Positions 15,927 to 25,509 are shown, numbered from the stretch's first letter. The stretch is DNA of 64,000 bases from Amphritea atlantica (GCF_900111095.1 NZ_FOGB01000001.1:496001-560000), one strand, 5' to 3'. Made by a program: numbers and translations. The notes: generated by a model not told the origin, from the sequence alone.

Positions 15927-16823
15927 TTAAACCTTTTTCAGTGCTGTTTCGAGTAGGGTGACAAACACTTTACGTTTTGCTGAGGTCTCCAGCCGTGATG
16001 GGTAGATTGCGTGGATATCAGCTTGCTGACTATAGTCCGGGAGTATGCGGATAAGGTGGCCGCTGTTCAGTTCCTCGCGGATATTCCACACTGATCTGAG
16101 CATGATACCCCGGCCATCGAGACACCACTGTTTGGCCACGCTGCCGTTATTAGTGGTTAGCGGCGCGGTTAATTTGATACTTTTTTTGCCGGCTCTGCTC
16201 TCTAAACGCCAGTGTCCATAGCTCTGATCCCGTTCCCGGATGCCGATGCAGCGGTGACGGTTCAGCTCAGCCAGCTGTTGCGGTGTGCCATACTCTTCCA
16301 GATAGGCTGGCGCGGCGCAGAGAATTCGCTGGTTTTCACCGAGGCGTTTGGCGATCAGCTGTTGAGGCAGTTCACCGCCGACTCGCAGTTCAATATCAAA
16401 CCCCTCTGAAATCAGATCGACGGGACGGTCGAGCAACTCCAGATCAATCTCCAGTTGCGGATACTGCTGGCTAAAGCGGGATACCACCGGTGCGATAAAG
16501 TGGCTGCCAAATCCGCTACTGGTGACAATTCTTAGTTTACCTTTGGGTATCAGCTGTTCGTTGACAATTTCAGCTTCCATCTGCTCCATCGTTTCCAGCA
16601 GGCGCTCTGACCATTCCAGGGCAATTTTACCTTCGGGGCTCAGTATTACCTGCCGGGCGTTGCGAATAAACAGGCGCACGCCCAGATGCTTCTCCAGCAG
16701 GTTGATCCGTTTGCTGATATATGCCGGGGAGACATCCAGGCTGTCGGCCGCACTACTGAAGCCTTGCAATCGGGCAGCGACTACGAACACCTGTATATCG
16801 TTAAGGGGAGGAAGTTGATTCAC
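15927..16823 (-). CDS. LysR-family regulator, DmlR-like
   Basis: This 298-residue LysR protein has an N-terminal winged HTH (VFVVAARLQGFSSAADSLDVSPAYISKRINLLE, residues about 12-45) and a substrate-binding domain. It is divergent from a D-malate/tartrate dehydrogenase gene with 108 bases between, the same arrangement as dmlR/dmlA in E. coli. A 17-bp dyad sits in that gap. It is likely the activator of the dehydrogenase with a hydroxydicarboxylate effector, by analogy only. Confidence 0.75.
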   Translation of the reverse strand: MNQLPPLNDIQVFVVAARLQGFSSAADSLDVSPAYISKRINLLEKHLGVRLFIRNARQVILSPEGKIALEWSERLLETMEQMEAEIVNEQLIPKGKLRIVTSSGFGSHFIAPVVSRFSQQYPQLEIDLELLDRPVDLISEGFDIELRVGGELPQQLIAKRLGENQRILCAAPAYLEEYGTPQQLAELNRHRCIGIRERDQSYGHWRLESRAGKKSIKLTAPLTTNNGSVAKQWCLDGRGIMLRSVWNIREELNSGHLIRILPDYSQQADIHAIYPSRLETSAKRKVFVTLLETALKKV

Positions 16824-16867
16824 GTTTCGTGACCCTTGTATTTACACTATGGCTTTTTAATCTACGT

Positions 16868-16884
16868 ATCATATCGAATATGAT
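16868..16884. promoter_or_regulatory. Candidate LysR-type operator (dmlA region)
   Basis: ATCATAT-CGA-ATATGAT is an exact inverted repeat in the dmlR-like/dmlA-like divergent region. It contains T-N11-A, the core form of LysR sites, and lies 48 bases before the dehydrogenase ATG. Confidence 0.55.
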
Positions 16885-16931
16885 GGTTGTTTCCGAATTC
16901 GAAAAGATCTCTTTTTCAAGTGAGTACGACG

Positions 16932-17993
16932 ATGAACAAAGTAAAGATTGCGGTGATTCCCGGTGATGGTATCGGTAAAGAGGTTATCCCTGTCGGGATG
17001 CAGATACTCGAAGCGGCAGGGCGTAAACATGGGGTGGAGTTTAACTGGACAGAGTTTGACTGGTCCTGTGAAACCTATCATCGCACCGGGCGGATGATGC
17101 CTGAAGATGGTCTGGAGCAGTTGAAAGGCTTTGATGCGATCTATCTGGGGGCGGTGGGCTTTCCTGGTGTGCCTGATCATATCTCCCTTTGGGGATTGCT
17201 GTTGCCGATTCGCCGGGCGTTTGATCAGTACGTTAACCTGCGTCCTGTCCGTTTGTTTGAGGGGGTGCCATGCCCGTTAGCAGGAAAGAAACCCGGCGAT
17301 ATCGATTTCTACGTGGTCAGGGAAAACGTTGAAGGGGAGTACTCCTCTGTGGGTGGCATTCAGTATGAGGGCACCGAACATGAGGTGGTTTCGCAGCAGA
17401 GTATCTTCACCCGTCGTGGGACAGATCGCATTCTCAGGTATGCGTTTGACCTGGCTCAGAGCCGCCCGGCGAAGCATCTGAGTTCTGCAACAAAATCCAA
17501 CGGCATCTATCACTCAATGCCTTACTGGGACAGCCGGGTCGAGGCGATGGCGAAAGACTATCCGCAGGTAAATGTGGATCAGTACCATATCGATATTCTC
17601 ACGGCTAACTTTGTGCGCATGCCGGAACACTTTGATGTGGTGGTGGGGTCAAATCTGTTTGGCGATATTCTCTCAGATCTGGGACCTGCCTGTACCGGCA
17701 CCATCGCCATCGCGCCATCGGCGAATATCAACCCGGAAAAAACCTTTCCGTCGATGTTCGAACCGGTGCATGGTTCGGCCCCGGATATTGCCGGGCAGGG
17801 GATCGCCAATCCGCTGGGTACCATCTGGGCCGGTGCGATGATGATGCAGCATCTTGGCTATGATTCGGTACACGATTCTCTGATGCAGGCGATGGCCAGC
17901 GTATTAGCTGAGGGCAAAGCACTGACCCGGGATATGGGCGGTAACGCGAATACCCAGCAGCTGGGTGACGCGATCCTGAAGGAGATTCTCTGA
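16932..17993 (+). CDS. dmlA: D-malate/tartrate dehydrogenase (decarboxylating)
   Basis: This 353-residue protein belongs to the beta-decarboxylating dehydrogenase family (isopropylmalate/isocitrate/tartrate dehydrogenases). It has AVIPGDGIGKEV at the N terminus, the substrate arginines near GLLLPIRRAFDQYVNLRPVR, and the Mg/NAD segment GSNLFGDILSDLGPA near residue 240. The VNLRPVRLFEGVPCPL loop fits the tartrate/D-malate subgroup better than LeuB. The ATG at 16932 is chosen because the homologous N terminus starts there. The LysR divergent arrangement supports dmlA. Confidence 0.85.
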   Translation: MNKVKIAVIPGDGIGKEVIPVGMQILEAAGRKHGVEFNWTEFDWSCETYHRTGRMMPEDGLEQLKGFDAIYLGAVGFPGVPDHISLWGLLLPIRRAFDQYVNLRPVRLFEGVPCPLAGKKPGDIDFYVVRENVEGEYSSVGGIQYEGTEHEVVSQQSIFTRRGTDRILRYAFDLAQSRPAKHLSSATKSNGIYHSMPYWDSRVEAMAKDYPQVNVDQYHIDILTANFVRMPEHFDVVVGSNLFGDILSDLGPACTGTIAIAPSANINPEKTFPSMFEPVHGSAPDIAGQGIANPLGTIWAGAMMMQHLGYDSVHDSLMQAMASVLAEGKALTRDMGGNANTQQLGDAILKEIL

Positions 17994-18032
17994 CACAGAT
18001 GCTGATGCAGGATCTGGTGATCTGAGCCTGTC

Positions 18033-18056
18033 AGGCTGATACGCCCGTATCAGCCT
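18033..18056 (+). terminator. Hairpin after dmlA
   Basis: GGCTGATAC pairs with GTATCAGCC around a GCCC loop, 40 bases after the dmlA stop, followed by a pyrimidine-rich stretch with interrupted T residues. Likely terminator. Confidence 0.6.
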
Positions 18057-18137
18057 TCCACTCTTCTTGGGGCGGTTAAATTCCCCTCTGTTTTTGTATG
18101 ACTCAATTCCGGTTTGACCAGGAACACCGGGCCTTAG

Positions 18138-18155
18138 GTGTCATATTAATTTCAT
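18138..18155 (+). promoter_or_regulatory. Candidate Pho box before the phosphonate acyltransferase
   Basis: GTGTCATATTA followed directly by ATTTCAT fits two 11-bp-spaced half sites of the PhoB consensus (CTGTCAT with an A/T spacer). It lies about 45 bases before the first gene of the phosphonate block. Confidence 0.45.
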
Positions 18156-18197
18156 CGGCAGGTATTAGTCTCTGATCTTTCTATAAAGATAAAGAGC

Positions 18198-18818
18198 GTG
18201 AATACAACGATGAAAAAGCTATCTGAAGAGCCTACCCTTGCCCCGGATGCAGAGATTCAGGGGGTTAATTTTGGCCGTTTTAATGAAGTCGGTGAGCGCT
18301 GTAAACTGGTGAATTCCCGCCTGGATGATTACGCCTACGTTGGAAATGACTCCGATATCATCAATACGGAGATCGGTAAGTTCTGCTCGATAGCCTCCCA
18401 CACCCGGCTGAATCCGGGCAACCATCCAGTCGAAAAAGCGGCGATGCATCACTTTACCTACCGCAGTTCTATGTATGGCTTAGGTGACGATGATGAGTCC
18501 TTTTTTCAGTGGCGTCGGGATCAGCCGGTGAACATTGGCAACGATGTCTGGATCGGCCACGGGGCGGTGATTCTTGCCGGAGTTACTGTGGGCAATGGTG
18601 CGGTCATTGCGGCAGGAGCTGTGGTTTCCAAAGATGTCGAAGACTACTGCATTGTCGCAGGCGTGCCGGCAAAGCCTGTCCGCAAGCGCTTCAGCGATGA
18701 GGTCATTCAGGGATTTAACCGGCTGTGCTGGTGGGACTGGGATGATGCTTTATTAGCTGAACGAATGGCTGATTTTCGGGTATTATCGGGCGAGGATTTT
18801 CTGCTTAAGTACTGCTAA
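18198..18818 (+). CDS. Hexapeptide-repeat acyltransferase of the phosphonate cluster
   Basis: This 206-residue protein has a left-handed beta-helix of hexapeptide repeats ([18 protein letters not shown] and [16 protein letters not shown] near residues 112-145) and the DapD/chloramphenicol-acetyltransferase-type [14 protein letters not shown] end. It resembles the xenobiotic acetyltransferase-like proteins often encoded with phn genes. The substrate is unknown. Acetylation of an aminophosphonate is possible by analogy with PhnO, which is absent. It precedes phnC by about 180 bases, and both genes have their own Pho-box-like site. The GTG at 18198 is better placed for a ribosome site than the ATG at 18210, but this is uncertain. 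Confidence 0.75.
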   Translation: MNTTMKKLSEEPTLAPDAEIQGVNFGRFNEVGERCKLVNSRLDDYAYVGNDSDIINTEIGKFCSIASHTRLNPGNHPVEKAAMHHFTYRSSMYGLGDDDESFFQWRRDQPVNIGNDVWIGHGAVILAGVTVGNGAVIAAGAVVSKDVEDYCIVAGVPAKPVRKRFSDEVIQGFNRLCWWDWDDALLAERMADFRVLSGEDFLLKYC

Positions 18819-18900
18819 ATGTGTACTGTTAAATGTGTATTGGTAAATAAGTACCGTTAAATCAAGTGCTTTGAACAACCCGCTTTGTTTCGACATAAAG

Positions 18901-18922
18901 CGTCCATAAAACTGTAAGAAAA
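18901..18922 (+). promoter_or_regulatory. Candidate Pho box of phnC operon
   Basis: Two adjacent 11-bp units, CGTCCATAAAA and CTGTAAGAAAA, fit the PhoB direct-repeat pattern. A third near-consensus unit CTGTCATAAAA lies in phase three turns downstream (18945-18955). TAGATA at 18933 sits where a -10 would be expected, 10 bases after the second unit. PhoB control of the operon is inferred. Confidence 0.55.
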
Positions 18923-18997
18923 CCAACATGTCTAGATAACTTTGCTGTCATAAAAACGCCCTAAGCTTGCATGCAATCAAATAGAGGATTGGATTTC

Positions 18998-19840
18998 ATG
19001 CCTGCTATCAAAATTACTGCTTTGCGCAAAAGCTTCAATCGTGTTGCTGTTCTGAAAGATGTGTCGATTGAGGTGCAAAAAGGCGAGATGGTTGCTTTGA
19101 TTGGCTCTTCCGGTTCCGGGAAGTCAACGCTGATGCGCCACCTTTCCGGACTGACCTTTGCCAATCGTAATTCACCATCAATGGTTGAGGTGCTGGGCCG
19201 CAAAGTGCAGCAGAACGGCCGGCCGGCAAAGGAACTGCGGGCTACCCGTGCCCGTATCGGTAATGTCTTTCAGCAGTTCAATCTCGTTAACCGCCTCAGC
19301 GTTCAGACCAATGTGTTGATTGGTGCGCTGAGCCGTATCCCTACCTATCGCAGCCTGCTGGGCTGGTTTACCGATGAAGAGAAACTTAAAGCTCTTGAGG
19401 CGCTGGAATCTGTCGGTCTGCGTCAGCATGCATTGAAGCGGGCTTCTGATCTTTCAGGCGGCCAGCAACAGCGGGTGGCAATCGCCAGAGCGCTGATGCA
19501 GGAAGCCGAAATTATTCTGGCCGACGAGCCGATCGCATCGCTGGATCCTGAGTCTTCCCGGCAGGTGATGGAAACTCTGCAACGGATCAACCAGGAGATG
19601 GGTATCACCGTCGTGGTAACGCTGCATCAGGTTGAATATGCCCAGAAATATTGTAGTCGTGCGATCGCGCTGAAAGAGGGAGAGATCTATTTTGATGGTT
19701 CTATCGATGGGCTTGAAACCTCTCTGTTAACCGATCTCTACGGTACTCAGATATCCGAAGGAACGCTTGGATCTCAGGCACATGAAGTACCTGTAAAACA
19801 CTCTCATTTAGATCTAAACCCTGAACTTAACCCTGTGTGA
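18998..19840 (+). CDS. phnC: Phosphonate ABC transporter, ATP-binding protein
   Basis: PhnC energises phosphonate/phosphite uptake. The 280-residue protein has Walker A ([14 protein letters not shown] near residue 37), the [15 protein letters not shown] signature near 150 and Walker B ([12 protein letters not shown]). I chose the ATG at 18998 (MPAIKI), which matches the family N terminus, over an ATG nine codons upstream. It begins the transport part of the operon, followed by phnD and phnE. Confidence 0.93.
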   Translation: MPAIKITALRKSFNRVAVLKDVSIEVQKGEMVALIGSSGSGKSTLMRHLSGLTFANRNSPSMVEVLGRKVQQNGRPAKELRATRARIGNVFQQFNLVNRLSVQTNVLIGALSRIPTYRSLLGWFTDEEKLKALEALESVGLRQHALKRASDLSGGQQQRVAIARALMQEAEIILADEPIASLDPESSRQVMETLQRINQEMGITVVVTLHQVEYAQKYCSRAIALKEGEIYFDGSIDGLETSLLTDLYGTQISEGTLGSQAHEVPVKHSHLDLNPELNPV

Positions 19841-19868
19841 AACTGAACTAAACCCGGAGCAAAATCCA

Positions 19869-20882
19869 ATGAAACTTAAGCAAGTGTTTTCTAAGCTGGC
19901 TGCTGGCCTGGCGATCACTGCGGCACTGACTGGTGTCAGTGTTGCTCAGGCAGAAGAGTTAAAGACGCTGAATTTCGGCATTATCTCTACCGAAACTTCC
20001 CAGAACCTGAAAACTATCTGGGTGCCTTTTCTGGCGGATATGTCGAAAAAGCTGAATATGGAAGTTAAGCCGTTCTTTGCCTCTGACTATGCTGGCATTA
20101 TTCAGGCGATGCGTTTCAATAAAGTCGATGTTGCCTGGTATGGCAATAAATCTGCCATGGAAGCTGTTGATCGTGCAGGTGGCGAGATCTTTGCTCAGAC
20201 CGTTGATGTCACTGGCAACCCTGGATACTGGAGTGTGCTGCTGGCTTCTGCCAACAACGACAAGCTGAACAGTGTTGAAGATGTTCTGGCGAACAGCAGT
20301 GAGCTGGCGTTTGGTAACGGTGATCCAAACTCAACCTCTGGTTTCCTGGTGCCTAGCTACTACGTGTTTGCTAAAAACGGTGTCGATGCCAAAAAAGCAT
20401 TTAAGCGTGTCACCAATGCCAGCCACGAAGCTAACTTTATGGCGGTTGCCAACGGTCAGGTTGATGTTGCTACAAACAACACTGAGAACCTTGCTCGTGT
20501 TGCGATCACTCATCCGGAAATGGTCGATAAAGTGAAGGTGATCTGGAAATCTCCGCTGATTCCGTCTGACCCTATCGTATGGCGTAAGAACCTGGCTGAA
20601 GCTGACAAGAGCAAGATCTATGACTTCTTTATGTCTTACGGAAAGACCAACGATGCTAAAGAGCTGGATATTCTGAAAGAACTGCAGTGGGCTCCGTTCA
20701 AAGCGTCCAGCGATGATCAGTTACTGCCTATCCGTCAACTGGCCCTGTTTAAGAACCGGGCAAAAATGATCAATAACTCGGGTCTCTCTGATGCTGAAAA
20801 AGCTGAAAAAATCCAGGAAATTGATGAGCAACTGGCTGTACTGAACCGTCGTATGGCAGCTCTTCAGGCTGCTGCACTTTAA
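19869..20882 (+). CDS. phnD: Phosphonate ABC transporter, periplasmic binding protein
   Basis: This 337-residue protein starts with a clear Sec signal peptide (residues 1-28, cleavage after VAQA) and then the type 2 periplasmic-binding fold of PhnD. Conserved features include NFGIISTETSQNL and the ligand-loop region GNGDPNSTSGFLVPSYYVF near residue 155. It delivers phosphonates to PhnCE. A strong hairpin follows the stop, which in many transporter operons keeps the binding-protein mRNA more abundant than the downstream permease. Confidence 0.93.
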   Translation: MKLKQVFSKLAAGLAITAALTGVSVAQAEELKTLNFGIISTETSQNLKTIWVPFLADMSKKLNMEVKPFFASDYAGIIQAMRFNKVDVAWYGNKSAMEAVDRAGGEIFAQTVDVTGNPGYWSVLLASANNDKLNSVEDVLANSSELAFGNGDPNSTSGFLVPSYYVFAKNGVDAKKAFKRVTNASHEANFMAVANGQVDVATNNTENLARVAITHPEMVDKVKVIWKSPLIPSDPIVWRKNLAEADKSKIYDFFMSYGKTNDAKELDILKELQWAPFKASSDDQLLPIRQLALFKNRAKMINNSGLSDAEKAEKIQEIDEQLAVLNRRMAALQAAAL

Positions 20883-20897
20883 TTGTTACAACAACTG

Positions 20898-20919
20898 GCA
20901 GCGTTTGTACAAGCGCTGC
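20898..20919 (+). promoter_or_regulatory. Hairpin between phnD and phnE
   Basis: GCAGCGTTT pairs with the complementary AAGCGCTGC segment (one G-T pair, GTAC loop), and a T run follows at 20931-20936. It could be a leaky terminator or an mRNA-stability element lowering phnE and downstream expression relative to phnD. Confidence 0.5.
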
Positions 20920-20950
20920 TGGTTTCCTGCTTTTTTAACGGAATCAGACG

Positions 20951-21748
20951 ATGACTACAGATGCATACGTCAATAAAAATACCATAGTCAGTAAGCCATT
21001 TAACTGGATGGCTGCGCTGAGCTGGGGTGTTTTATTCGCCATGCTTGGATGGGGTTGGGAAGGCGCCGAGATGAACCCGATGGTATTGATCCGTGATGCG
21101 GGCAATATGGCGGAGTTTGCCGCAGACTTCTTTCCTCCTGACTTTAGCGATATCAAATTTTACCTTGAAGAGATGGCGGTCACGATCCATATCGCGCTCT
21201 GGGGGACGGTGCTTTCCATTCTGCTGTCTATCCCATTCGGCATACTCAGTTCCGAAAACCTGATGCCGGTATGGATCTATCAGCCGGTGCGTCGATTGAT
21301 GGATGCGACCCGTGCCATTAATGAGATGGTGTTCGCCATGCTGTTTGTGGTGGCGGTGGGGCTGGGACCATTTGCCGGAGTGCTCGCCCTGTTTATCCAT
21401 ACCACCGGTGTGCTGGCAAAGCTATTTTCAGAAGCGGTTGAAGCGATTGATCCACGTCCTGTTGAGGGTGTCAGAGCAACCGGTGCCAATATTTTAGAAG
21501 AGATTCTTTACGGTGTTATTCCTCAGGTTCTGCCTTTGTGGATCTCCTACTCGCTTTACCGGTTTGAATCCAACGTACGGTCTGCCACGGTGGTTGGCAT
21601 GGTAGGTGCCGGAGGTGTGGGGGTAATTCTCTGGGAGAGTATTCGCGGTTTCCAGTTTCAGCAAACCTGTGCCGTGATGATTGTAATTGTTATCTGCGTC
21701 ACCCTGACCGACCTTCTGTCGCAGCGGCTGCGCAAAGCATTTATCTGA
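20951..21748 (+). CDS. phnE: Phosphonate ABC transporter permease
   Basis: This 265-residue inner-membrane protein has about six predicted membrane spans and the binding-protein-dependent permease EAA-type loop around [19 protein letters not shown] (near residue 162). It forms the channel with PhnC as ATPase. A single phnE is present, not the split pair seen in some strains. It ends 32 bases before phnF. Confidence 0.92.
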   Translation: MTTDAYVNKNTIVSKPFNWMAALSWGVLFAMLGWGWEGAEMNPMVLIRDAGNMAEFAADFFPPDFSDIKFYLEEMAVTIHIALWGTVLSILLSIPFGILSSENLMPVWIYQPVRRLMDATRAINEMVFAMLFVVAVGLGPFAGVLALFIHTTGVLAKLFSEAVEAIDPRPVEGVRATGANILEEILYGVIPQVLPLWISYSLYRFESNVRSATVVGMVGAGGVGVILWESIRGFQFQQTCAVMIVIVICVTLTDLLSQRLRKAFI

Positions 21749-21780
21749 TAATTTTTAGCTCCCGGAACTTGTATAGACAA

Positions 21781-22479
21781 ATGGCTATTTACCGCAAAAT
21801 TGCGATTCAGTTAAGAGACGAGATCAGTGCCCAGTATACGCCGGGAGACCTGTTACCACCGGAAAACCAACTGGCTGATCGTTTTGATGTTAACCGGCAT
21901 ACCGTCCGGCGGGCGATCGATGAGCTGGTGCAGGATGGTCTGGTGCGACGTCATCAGGGGCTTGGCTGTCGAGTGGTGCAAAAACCGATCGATTATGCCC
22001 TGCATGACCGGGCGGCATTTTCCCATAACCTGAATCAGATCGGATTGGGGCTGGAAACTGAGATTCTGGGATGCCGGGTCACAACGTTGCCCGCCGTTCT
22101 GACAGATCAGCTGGAGCTGACAGAACCTGTCAGTGTGATTGAATTACAGACCCGCCGTTTTATCGGCACTGATCCGGTATGTCTGATCCGCCACTATCTG
22201 TTTGGCCTGCCGGATGATGCTCTGAATAACTTTAGTGAGGGATCGCTGCACGCCTATCTGCTACAGAATTTTGATCTGGAGCTGCAGCGGGGCACCACCC
22301 GTTTAAGGGCCCGTATGCCTACCTTTGATGAGTGCAGTCAACTGGCTATCAGTCGCGGGATTCCGGTAATGGAGGTACACACCCGAAACGTCTGCCGGCA
22401 GTCAGGTGTATTGCGTGAATACTCTATTGCCCGTAGCCGCAGTGATTACTTTGAATACCGAGTGGAACCAACACCATGA
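21781..22479 (+). CDS. phnF: GntR/HutC-family regulator PhnF
   Basis: This 232-residue regulator has a GntR winged HTH (DLLPPENQLADRFDVNRHTVRRAIDEL, about residues 22-50) and a UTRA effector-binding domain. PhnF commonly accompanies C-P lyase genes as a repressor. The ATG at 21781 gives the usual N terminus; a TTG four codons earlier is less likely. Its stop overlaps the phnG start (ATGA), so it is translationally coupled into the C-P lyase core. Confidence 0.9.
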   Translation: MAIYRKIAIQLRDEISAQYTPGDLLPPENQLADRFDVNRHTVRRAIDELVQDGLVRRHQGLGCRVVQKPIDYALHDRAAFSHNLNQIGLGLETEILGCRVTTLPAVLTDQLELTEPVSVIELQTRRFIGTDPVCLIRHYLFGLPDDALNNFSEGSLHAYLLQNFDLELQRGTTRLRARMPTFDECSQLAISRGIPVMEVHTRNVCRQSGVLREYSIARSRSDYFEYRVEPTP

Positions 22480-22925
22480 ATATTAGTACTGAACAGCGTC
22501 AGCGCTGGATCTCGGTATTGGCGAAAGCGCCTACCGAAGTTCTGCTGAAGCTATCTGACTCAGTGGTTAGTGATATGCAGTTTGAGCTGATCCGTGAACC
22601 TGAAATTGGCCTGACCCAGGTGCGTGCACGGATGGGTGGAAAAGGCGATGCCTTCAATATGGGGGATATGACCGTGACCCGTTGCGTGGTTCGCAGTCAG
22701 GGGGACTCTCTGGGGTTCAGCTATGTTGCCGGACGTAATAAGGCTCATGCGCTGCGGGCGGCGCAGCTGGATGCGATGTTGCAACTGTCTGACTTTCATC
22801 AGCACCTGACGGACAACGTAATAGAACCGCTGAAACAGCAGGCTAGCGAGTCCCAGCAGGTGAAACAGCAGGCGACCGCTGCTACCAAAGTTGATTTCTT
22901 TACCCTGGTGAGAGGAGAGGACTAA
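22476..22925 (+). CDS. phnG: C-P lyase core subunit PhnG
   Basis: PhnG (149 residues) is part of the PhnGHIJ core complex, which forms ribosyl-1-alkylphosphonate triphosphate and cleaves the C-P bond. Conserved family segments are RWISVLAKAP near the N terminus, LTQVRARMGGKGDAFN-like sequence near residue 50 and GRNKAHALRAAQLDA near residue 90. It overlaps phnF by four bases and is three bases from phnH. Confidence 0.93.
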   Translation: MNISTEQRQRWISVLAKAPTEVLLKLSDSVVSDMQFELIREPEIGLTQVRARMGGKGDAFNMGDMTVTRCVVRSQGDSLGFSYVAGRNKAHALRAAQLDAMLQLSDFHQHLTDNVIEPLKQQASESQQVKQQATAATKVDFFTLVRGED

Positions 22926-22928
22926 CCG

Positions 22929-23534
22929 ATGAACAGTATTGCACTACAGATCGGTTTCCAGGAGCCGGTCACCGATGCACAACAGGTGTTCCGTTCGCTG
23001 CTTAAAGTGATGAGCGAACCGGGTGTGATTGAATCGCTGGATCAGGCCACCACACTGGAGACTCTGTGCCCGGCGGCCTTTTCAACCTGCCTTGCGTTGT
23101 TGGATTCTACTACCCGAATCTGGTTAGCCGAACCCTTTAACAGTGATGCTGTAGCGAAGAATCTCAGCTTTCATACCGGTTGCCGTCTGACGCAAACCGT
23201 CGGTGAAGCGGATTTTGTTCTCTGCCGGGCTGATCAGTTACCGCAACTGGATCAGCTCAAACGGGGTTCTGCTGAATACCCTGACCGGGGCTGCACGTTG
23301 CTGGTTCAGGTTGATCAGATATCCGATACCGCACTGCCTGAATCTACGGTATTGCGTCTGCAGGGACCCGGAATACCTGGGCAGCGAACGCTGGCAATCA
23401 GCTCGTTACCGCGTGAACTGATCCACTATCTGACCGGGCGTCCCGACCCATTTCCGCTGGGACTGGATATCGTTCTGCTGGCCGACAATGTTGTGACCGC
23501 CATTCCCCGAACCACCCGTGTGGAGGTGAACTGA
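22929..23534 (+). CDS. phnH: C-P lyase core subunit PhnH
   Basis: PhnH (201 residues) is a core C-P lyase subunit with a fold related to PLP transferases but without a known catalytic lysine. Recognisable features are FRSLLKVMSEPGVI near residue 23 and LQGPGIPGQRTLAISSLP near residue 145, followed by the FPLGLDIVL motif. It is tightly packed between phnG and phnI, with the stop and next start overlapping (TGATG). Confidence 0.93.
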   Translation: MNSIALQIGFQEPVTDAQQVFRSLLKVMSEPGVIESLDQATTLETLCPAAFSTCLALLDSTTRIWLAEPFNSDAVAKNLSFHTGCRLTQTVGEADFVLCRADQLPQLDQLKRGSAEYPDRGCTLLVQVDQISDTALPESTVLRLQGPGIPGQRTLAISSLPRELIHYLTGRPDPFPLGLDIVLLADNVVTAIPRTTRVEVN

Positions 23535-24649
23535 TGTATGTAGCCGTAAAAGGGGGCGAAAAGGCGATTAGCGCGGCCCATGAATTACTGGCGAAAGTCC
23601 GTCGCGGCGATACCCGCGAAGCGGAGCTTTCGGTTAAGCAGGTTGAGCAACAGCTGCCGCTGGCGGTTGCCCGGGTAATGACGGAGGGGGCGGTTTATGA
23701 CCCTGAACTGGCTGCTCTGGCGATTAAACAGTCCGCTGGTGACCTGGTAGAAGCGATCTTTCTGCTGCGCGCCTATAAGACCACGCTGAACCGTTTTGGT
23801 ATCTGTGAGCCGATCAATACAGAAACGATGCAGATCGAGCGGCGTATCTCTGCGACCTATAAAGACCTGCCCGGTGGACAGGTGCTGGGGCCAACCTTTG
23901 ATTACACCCATCGCTTGCTGGATTTCAGCCTGATGGCTGAGGGAGACGTTAGTGAACCCTCTGTTGCTGATATTAGTCCGTCTGCTGAGATGTCTGCTGA
24001 GCCTGTCTCTGTTGAACCAGTATCCAAAGTGCTGGAGATTCTGGAACGGGAAAACCTGATGGTTAGCGAGTCTGATCATCAGTCAGAACCCACCGATATT
24101 ACCCGGGATCCGATCACCTATCCGGCGGAACGCAGTGCCCGTCTGCAGTCGCTGGTACAGGGGGATGAGGGATTCCTGCTGGCGCTGGGCTACTCCACCC
24201 AGCGGGGCTATGGTCGCAATCACCCCTTTGCCGGAGAGATCCGCATCGGCGAGGTTGAAGTGTCCATCGTGCCTGAGGAGCTGGGCTTTGAAATTACCAT
24301 CGGCGCTGTACAGATGACTGAGTGCGAAATGGTCAATGGTTTTACCCGCCATCGTGATGGCGAAGTGAAATTTACCCGTGGTTATGGCGTGGGCTTTGGT
24401 CAGTGTGAGCGTAAAGCGATGGCGATGGCGCTGGTGGACCGTTCACTGCAAGCCGCTGACTACGACGAAGAGGTGGTCTCTCCGGCGCAGCAGGAGGAGT
24501 TTGTTCTGTCTCACTGCGATAACGTCGAAGCCGCTGGCTTTGTCTCTCACCTGAAACTGCCTCACTACGTTGATTTCCAGTCCGAACTGGAACTGCTGCG
24601 TCGTATACGGGCTGCTGAGCAGAGTGACTCTGCTAAGGATATGAACTGA
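23534..24649 (+). CDS. phnI: C-P lyase core subunit PhnI
   Basis: PhnI (371 residues) with PhnG, H and L displaces adenine from ATP with phosphonate. The N terminus MYVAVKGGEKAI and the later GYSTQRGYGRNHPFAGEIR and ITIGAVQMTE-type segments are family hallmarks. It is slightly longer than the E. coli protein. The extra residues are in a low-complexity Ser/Val/Glu-rich linker near residues 138-160. Start and stop overlap the neighbouring genes. Confidence 0.93.
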   Translation: MYVAVKGGEKAISAAHELLAKVRRGDTREAELSVKQVEQQLPLAVARVMTEGAVYDPELAALAIKQSAGDLVEAIFLLRAYKTTLNRFGICEPINTETMQIERRISATYKDLPGGQVLGPTFDYTHRLLDFSLMAEGDVSEPSVADISPSAEMSAEPVSVEPVSKVLEILERENLMVSESDHQSEPTDITRDPITYPAERSARLQSLVQGDEGFLLALGYSTQRGYGRNHPFAGEIRIGEVEVSIVPEELGFEITIGAVQMTECEMVNGFTRHRDGEVKFTRGYGVGFGQCERKAMAMALVDRSLQAADYDEEVVSPAQQEEFVLSHCDNVEAAGFVSHLKLPHYVDFQSELELLRRIRAAEQSDSAKDMN

Positions 24650-25509
24650 TGAATCCGCAGACTATTCGTGAAGGCTATAACTTCGCCTATCTGGATGAAC
24701 AGACCAAACGGATGATCCGCCGGGCGCTGTTAAAGGCTGTCGCTATTCCCGGTTATCAGGTGCCATTTGGTGGCCGCGAGATGCCGATGCCCTATGGCTG
24801 GGGTACCGGTGGCATGCAGGTGACTGCGGCGGTGATTGGTGAGAATGACTGTCTCAAGGTGATCGATCAGGGAGCGGATGACACCACCAATGCGGTGAGT
24901 ATTCGCGCTTTCTTTCGTGATCTGACCGGAGTCAGGACCACTGAGAAAACCGAAGAGGCGACGCTGATTCAGACCCGCCACCGGATTCCGGAAAAGCCAC
25001 TTCAGGCGGGGCAGGTGCTGGTCTATCAGGTGCCGATTCCTGAGCCGTTGCGGTTTATTGAGCCCAGTGAGGTTGAAACCCGGAAGATGCATGCGCTGGA
25101 GGATTACGGCGTGATGCATATCAAACTCTACGAGGATATTGCCCAGTTTGGCCATATCGCCACGGCCTATGCCTATCCTGTACTGGTAAATGGGCGCTAT
25201 GTGATGGATCCCTCACCGATCCCTAAATTTGATAATCCGAAAATGGATAACTCTCCGGCGTTGCAGCTGTTTGGTGCCGGTCGTGAAAAACGGATCTATG
25301 CGATCCCGCCCTACACCGATGTTAAGAGCCTCGATTTTGAAGACCATCCGTTTGAGGTGCAGAGGTGGGAACAGTGCTGTGCTATCTGTGGTTCAGATGA
25401 AAGCTTTCTCGATGAAGTGATTATGGATGATCAGGGAGCCCATGAATTTATCTGTTCAGATACCGATTATTGTCGTGAGCGGATGGCAAACCTGGAGGTG
25501 ACCGCATGA
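24649..25509 (+). CDS. phnJ: Carbon-phosphorus lyase, radical SAM subunit PhnJ
   Basis: PhnJ (286 residues) is the radical-SAM enzyme that breaks the C-P bond of 5-phosphoribosyl-1-alkylphosphonate, releasing an alkane such as methane from methylphosphonate. The characteristic cysteines are intact: a C-x2-C-x21-C-x5-C pattern near residues 244-274 (CAIC, then CSDTDYC), which holds the 4Fe-4S cluster and the thiyl-radical residue. It overlaps phnK by four bases. All core residues I can check are present, so the lyase should be functional. Confidence 0.95.
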   Translation: MNPQTIREGYNFAYLDEQTKRMIRRALLKAVAIPGYQVPFGGREMPMPYGWGTGGMQVTAAVIGENDCLKVIDQGADDTTNAVSIRAFFRDLTGVRTTEKTEEATLIQTRHRIPEKPLQAGQVLVYQVPIPEPLRFIEPSEVETRKMHALEDYGVMHIKLYEDIAQFGHIATAYAYPVLVNGRYVMDPSPIPKFDNPKMDNSPALQLFGAGREKRIYAIPPYTDVKSLDFEDHPFEVQRWEQCCAICGSDESFLDEVIMDDQGAHEFICSDTDYCRERMANLEVTA

